A DNA stretch of 54,075 nt, taken from NCBI GenBank assembly GCA_030038195.1, contig JASHPJ010000003.1, positions 1 to 54,075 on the forward strand, written 5' to 3'. The translations under genes were made by a program, and so were the position numbers. The notes under the pieces are model-generated. The model did no database searches. It saw nothing but the letters and a program-made list of their open reading frames with translations, and had not been told where the DNA came from. Source of the stretch: Acidobacteriaceae bacterium (GTDB lineage: Bacteria > Acidobacteriota > Terriglobia > Terriglobales > Acidobacteriaceae). Shown here one piece after another: positions 50,593 to 54,075 of the stretch. The stretch's first letter is position 1. Each line of letters starts with the position of its first letter.

Positions 50593-52776
50593 TCAGTCCG
50601 CGGCGCTGGCCCGTTTCTGAACCACCCTGGCGCGCGCAGGCTTCACGGTGGACTTCTCTTTCGCCGGCGCATCCGCTCGATGCGGCCTGGGAATCGCGTC
50701 CAGGTCGGTCTTGCCTTCGGCCAGGCGCATCAGAAAATCCTGGCTTGAAAACACCGGCGTGTCTTTGAACACCTTGCTCGCGCGCACGTAGCTGCCGTCC
50801 GGCTGCTGCTGGCGCGCCTTCACCGTATCGGCCAGGTAGGCCGGCAGGATCTCGTCGTGGATGCGCGCAATCGCCGCCGCATCGCGCACCGGAAAAACCA
50901 CCTCGCAGCGCTCGAAGAGGTTGCGCGGCATCCAGTCGGCCGATCCCATGTAGAACTCGTCGTTGCCGCCGTTGGCGAAGTGGAAGATGCGTGAGTGTTC
51001 CAGGAACCGGCCCACAATGGAGCGCACGCGGATCCGCTCGGACAGGCCTTTCACGCCGGGCCGCAGGATCGAGAGACCACGCACGATCAGATCGATCTCC
51101 ACGCCCGCCTGCGACGCCTGATAGAGCGCCTCGATGACCGAGGGCTCCAGCAGCGCATTCATCTTGGCCACAATCCGCGCCGGCCGTCCTGCCTGTGCGT
51201 GCTCGGCTTCGCGCCGGATCAGCCGCAGGAAGCTCTCCGCCATGGTCAGCGGAGCGACGAGCAGCGGGCTGTAGTCGTCCACTTCGGCGTGCGCGGTTAA
51301 ATAATTGAAGACCATGTGCACCCGCTCGGTAATCTGCGGGTCGCAGGTCAGCAGGCTCAGGTCGGTGTAGAAGCGCGCCGTCACCGGGTTGTAATTGCCC
51401 GTGCCCAGGTGGCAATAGCGCCGCGTCTGCCCGTCTTCGTCGCGCCTCACCAGCATGGCCAGCTTGCAATGGGTTTTGAGTCCCACCACGCCGTGAAACA
51501 CCTGCACGCCGGCGTCTTCCATGCTGCGCGCCCAGCGGATATTCGACGCCTCGTCGAACCGCGCCATCAGCTCTACCACCACCGTGGCTTCCTTGGTGGC
51601 GCCGGCTTCAGTGAGCGCCTGGAACATCGGCGAGTCGCTGCTGGTGCGGTAGAGCGTCTGCTTCATGGTCACCACCGCCGGGTCCTGCGCGCCCTGCTGG
51701 ATGAAATCCATCACCGGATCATAGGAGTCGTAGGGATGATGGAGCAGCACGTCGCGATGCCGCAGCTCGTCAAAGATGCCTGCCGACTTGCGGCTCAGCA
51801 CCAGCGGCTTGGGCGTGAAGGGCTGGAACTTCAGGTCGGGCCGCTTCACGTCGTCATACAAGAACATCAGCCGGGAGAGATTCACCGGCCCGTCGCCGCG
51901 GAAGACCTGGTCCTCATCGAGCTCGAAGTTCACCCGCAGCCGCTCTACGATTTCGGGGTCGGCGCCGGTTTCGATCTCCAGCCGCACCGCGTCGCCCTTG
52001 CGGCGGTTGTGCAGCTCCACGCGGATGGTTTCGAGCAGCGAGCGCGCTTCTTCTTCCTCGAAGTAGAGGTTCGAGTTGCGTGTCACGCGGAACGACGCAT
52101 GGGCCAGCACTTCGTAGCCGCGGTACATGCCGGCCAGGTGCTGCGCGATCAGGTCCTGCAGCAGCAGATAGTCGTAAGCACTGTCGGCCGCAGGCAGCCG
52201 CACAAACCGCGGCAGCGCACGCGGCACCGTCACCACGCCCAGTACCTGCGGCCCCGAGCTGCGCCGCTTGGCGCGCAGCAGCAGCGCCAGGCAGAGAGCC
52301 TTGTTGAGCACGCGCGGAAAGGGATGCGCCGGATCGATCGAGATCGGCGTAAGCAGCGGGTCCACTTCGCGCTGGAAGTAGTCCCGTGCAAAGGCCCGCG
52401 CCTCGTCGCTCAACTCCGTCCACTCGAGCAGCCGCACGCCGTGCTTGCGCAGCTCCGGCAGCAGATGATCGTTCCAGCAGCGGTACTGCGCGGTCACAAA
52501 CTCGTGAATGTCCGCCGTGAGCGTGGCCAGAGACTCGTCCGGCCGCAATCCGTCGTAACCCGGCTCGCGATAGCCGTCTTCAATCCGCTGCATCAGCCCG
52601 GCCTGACGAATCTCCACGTATTCGTCGAGGTTCGAGCCGGTAATAGCCAGGAACTTTACCCGTTCGAGCAGCGGATTGCCGGGGTCTTCCGCTTCTTCCA
52701 GCACGCGCCGGTTGAACTGCATCCAGGAGTGGTCGCGGCCGTTGAAGAGCTTGGGCTTGTGGGTATTTCTGGCCAT
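50593..52776 (-). CDS. ppk1: Polyphosphate kinase 1
   Basis: A protein of 727 residues, the normal size. I chose ATG 52776 ('MARNTHKPKLFNGRDHSWMQFNRRVLEEA'), although no clear ribosome-binding site precedes it; the frame runs to 53112. It has all four PPK domains: N-domain 'SWMQFNRRVLEEAEDPGNPLLERVKFLAITGSNLDEY', head domain to about 320, and two catalytic C-domains with 'MKQTLYRTSSDSP', the phospho-His in 'GLKTHCKLAMLVRR', 'YCHLGTGNYNPVTARFYTD' and the second His in 'HSRIFHFANGG'. The enzyme makes polyphosphate from ATP in the cytoplasm or at the membrane. A Lys/Ala-rich tail ends the protein. The neighbours are a sigma-like gene (divergent) and the membrane protein gene (downstream). Confidence 0.95.
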   Translation of the reverse strand: MARNTHKPKLFNGRDHSWMQFNRRVLEEAEDPGNPLLERVKFLAITGSNLDEYVEIRQAGLMQRIEDGYREPGYDGLRPDESLATLTADIHEFVTAQYRCWNDHLLPELRKHGVRLLEWTELSDEARAFARDYFQREVDPLLTPISIDPAHPFPRVLNKALCLALLLRAKRRSSGPQVLGVVTVPRALPRFVRLPAADSAYDYLLLQDLIAQHLAGMYRGYEVLAHASFRVTRNSNLYFEEEEARSLLETIRVELHNRRKGDAVRLEIETGADPEIVERLRVNFELDEDQVFRGDGPVNLSRLMFLYDDVKRPDLKFQPFTPKPLVLSRKSAGIFDELRHRDVLLHHPYDSYDPVMDFIQQGAQDPAVVTMKQTLYRTSSDSPMFQALTEAGATKEATVVVELMARFDEASNIRWARSMEDAGVQVFHGVVGLKTHCKLAMLVRRDEDGQTRRYCHLGTGNYNPVTARFYTDLSLLTCDPQITERVHMVFNYLTAHAEVDDYSPLLVAPLTMAESFLRLIRREAEHAQAGRPARIVAKMNALLEPSVIEALYQASQAGVEIDLIVRGLSILRPGVKGLSERIRVRSIVGRFLEHSRIFHFANGGNDEFYMGSADWMPRNLFERCEVVFPVRDAAAIARIHDEILPAYLADTVKARQQQPDGSYVRASKVFKDTPVFSSQDFLMRLAEGKTDLDAIPRPHRADAPAKEKSTVKPARARVVQKRASAAD

Positions 52777-53087
52777 GGTGCGGGTCCGTGCGCCGTGTTG
52801 GCAGTCTACAGTGTTTGCCTGGTGGCTGGCATGGCCATTGCCGCCGGCAACCAAATTTGTTCCACCCTGAACAGATACAGCATCCGCCCACGAACGATTG
52901 TTAACAGACTGCGAAAAAGCCGAATGCCATTTGCGGATTATTCTCGACAGGCTTTGCGAATGCGGTTCCAAACTGAGTCCAGGCCAAAGTCTCCGCGGCT
53001 GCAGACCAGGCTCTCCGGTTGACGCCGCGGCCCGTTGGGTTCGAGGATAGACTGGAGGCTCGCAAAAGCATTGCAGAGGAGTTTTCC
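52777..53087. other. Divergent control region of ppk1 and the sigma-like gene
   Basis: About 310 bp. I looked for a PhoB-box pattern and saw none convincing. The stretch 52860-52935 is the most AT-rich and may hold the promoters. Confidence 0.4.
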
Positions 53088-53792
53088 ATGCCTGAAAAAG
53101 CGGTGACTCCACACTCCAGCCTGATTCCAGCGCAACCCATCCCTGCCGGGGCAGAGGAGTTTGCCAGCCGCGTGCACAGCCTGCTCGACGGCCATCCCAA
53201 GGACAGCGCCACGGTCGACCGCGCGCTTGCAGGCATGGACGCGATGTTCGATCTCATCGCCGCCGGACTCTATAACCTGGCTTCCATGCTGGTGGGCGAA
53301 GGCGAAGAGAGCGTGCGGCTGGTGGAAACGGCCGTGGCCACAGCCGAGATTTCTGCCTGCGATAAGGCGCAGCAGGCGCGCAAGGCCAGCCGCCTGGCCC
53401 TGTGCAGAGCAGCGCTCGACCTGATCGTGCGGCGCAATCCACTGAGCCTGGCCGCTCCGGCGGGAATTCCGGCCTCGACGGCCTGCATCGAAGACGACGA
53501 GCTGGATTCTGTGGGCGTCTCGGCCGCCGAGGCGGAGCACATGTTGTCCGGGCTGGACCGCGACCGCGTGCGGACATGGCTTTCCGAGCTGCCGGCTGCG
53601 CAGCGCACCGTGTTTGTCCTGCGCGCCGTAGCCGGACTGACGGCGGATGAGACCGCTGTGCTGCTTGTGGAGCGGGGCGGAGCTGCCGCTGCGGGCTGGA
53701 CGCCGGCCTCTGTCCGCGAAATCTTCCGGCAGGGGCTCTGTTCGCTGGCTTCGGTCGCCGCGGCAACCTTGCGCGCCTCCACCGCCCGCTAG
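53088..53792 (+). CDS. Divergent sigma-70-family (ECF-like) protein
   Basis: A protein of 234 residues from ATG 53088, with GAGGAG six bases upstream. The second part, 'VRTWLSELPAAQRTVFVLRAVAGLTADETAVLL', is a region-4-type helix-turn-helix (the 'LP...R.VF.L....G....E.A..L' pattern of ECF sigma factors). Residues ~45-85, 'GMDAMFDLIAAGLYNLASMLVGEGEESVRLVETAVA', fit region 2 in form but lack the 'DAEDLVQEVFL' core as such. A long Ala-rich linker joins them. It may be a sigma factor of a degenerate class or a regulator derived from one. No anti-sigma gene follows; the next features are a palindromic repeat and a transposase. Confidence 0.6.
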   Translation: MPEKAVTPHSSLIPAQPIPAGAEEFASRVHSLLDGHPKDSATVDRALAGMDAMFDLIAAGLYNLASMLVGEGEESVRLVETAVATAEISACDKAQQARKASRLALCRAALDLIVRRNPLSLAAPAGIPASTACIEDDELDSVGVSAAEAEHMLSGLDRDRVRTWLSELPAAQRTVFVLRAVAGLTADETAVLLVERGGAAAAGWTPASVREIFRQGLCSLASVAAATLRASTAR

Positions 53793-53824
53793 GTTCCTGA
53801 CCGGATGATTTCGTGCCTTGGCAT

Positions 53825-53866
53825 CGTGGTCTCCCAGGTCCGGAAATCCGGACCTGGGGCACCCAG
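53825..53866. repeat. Intergenic palindromic repeat, copy B
   Basis: Stem CCCAGGTCCGGA (53833-53844) and TCCGGACCTGGG (53847-53858). Read on the minus strand, GGGTGCCCCAGGTC...GACCTGGGAGACCACGAT matches copy A at 30646-30695, with the same outer flanks. It lies 41 bp after the sigma-like gene and 30 bp before the end of the IS5-type element. Confidence 0.65.
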
Positions 53867-53894
53867 CATAGTGCAAACTCATGCGGTCAGAGAC

Positions 53895-54075
53895 CTAGGG
53901 CGTATCCACATATAGCTTGAGGCGGAGCCAAGCGCATGCCAGAGCGGTGAAGGAACAGAAAGCGGCGATGGTTTTGCAGTAGCGGGTGGCGAAGCGGCGG
54001 AAGTGCTTGAGCTTGTTGAAGCATCGTTCGATGCGATTGCGCTGCTTGTACAGTTCGCGGTCATACTCGCGCGAT
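53895..54075 (-). CDS. IS5-type transposase, C-terminal end (partial)
   Basis: The last 59 codons of a transposase whose remainder lies beyond the window; the TAG stop is at 53895-53897. The residues 'YKQRNRIERCFNKLK' give the Y-(2)-R-(3)-E-(6)-K signature of IS4/IS5-family DDE transposases, with the third catalytic acid (Glu) intact. 'HFRRFATRYCKTIAAFCSFTALACAWLRL' is the usual end of the IS427-like subgroup. The stop lies almost at the likely IS end ('CTAGGGCGTATCC'), with CTAG or TA as possible target. The frame is open up to the window edge. Confidence 0.82.
   Translation of the reverse strand, partial: SREYDRELYKQRNRIERCFNKLKHFRRFATRYCKTIAAFCSFTALACAWLRLKLYVDTP

Noticed and set aside
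51316..53022. A 568-codon open frame antisense to ppk1
   Set aside because: ppk1 is complete on the other strand; the antisense product is His/Arg/Gln-rich without any motif.
1..54075. CRISPR arrays, tRNA or rRNA genes, prophage
   Set aside because: No regularly spaced direct repeats, no cloverleaf or rRNA-like segments and no phage structural genes were noticed on reading both strands.

Overview
The window reads as a chromosomal segment of an acidobacterium, most likely of the family Acidobacteriaceae. The signs are the C-terminus of an Oar-like TonB-dependent receptor at the left edge, a VWFA-related protein of the kind that is expanded in Acidobacteria, TolB/TPR-linked Ser/Thr kinases, many secreted glycosidases and GC-rich intergenic palindromes. 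No rRNA, tRNA or CRISPR array was seen. By eye, the base composition is GC-rich from about 14 kb onward and lower in the tad region (6.4-12.3 kb).

Layout. 1-3.7 kb: end of a TonB receptor, then two secreted carbohydrate-active enzymes (a clan GH-D-like barrel and a six-hairpin-like protein), probably part of a polysaccharide-use locus. 3.9-5.8 kb: an AhpD-like and MFS transporter pair. 6.4-12.3 kb: a decaying tad (Flp pilus-type) locus on the minus strand with tadE-like, tadG-like, tadC and tadB genes, a tadA broken by an in-frame stop and a missing 3' half, and the tail of tadZ cut by an IS200/IS605-type element whose own transposase is frameshifted. 13.4-14.3 kb: two orphan ribbon-helix-helix proteins. 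14.6-17.9 kb: a zinc-ribbon/cyclase/ATPase/TPR signalling protein.

18.0-27.9 kb is the most unusual part. A tight minus-strand operon encodes a pentapeptide-repeat protein, a large FAD oxidoreductase of the desaturase/amine-oxidase type, a two-part protein of unknown family, a polyprenyl synthase and a 1206-residue protein with two acetoacetate-decarboxylase-like (ADC-like) halves, only one of which keeps the Schiff-base lysine. A third ADC-like protein and a divergent SDR/epimerase sit beside it. I read this as a candidate undescribed isoprenoid-linked biosynthetic system.

28.0-35.8 kb: a Ser/Thr kinase, a small asparaginase, and a sigma-54 two-component system divergent from two secreted proteins (one with BON domains). 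A good sigma-54 promoter lies in front of those two genes. 35.8-44 kb: an Ntn-type asparaginase, a formylglycine-generating-enzyme homologue, and a likely fucose-use group (GH29 fucosidase, RbsD/FucU-like protein, Zn-alcohol dehydrogenase, aldo/keto reductase, LacI regulator) with two candidate LacI operators. 44.5-48.8 kb: a 1041-residue secreted protein of unknown family with a VWFA protein. 48.9-53.8 kb: a methyltransferase and membrane protein pair, polyphosphate kinase, and a divergent sigma-factor-like protein. The right edge cuts an IS5-type transposase.
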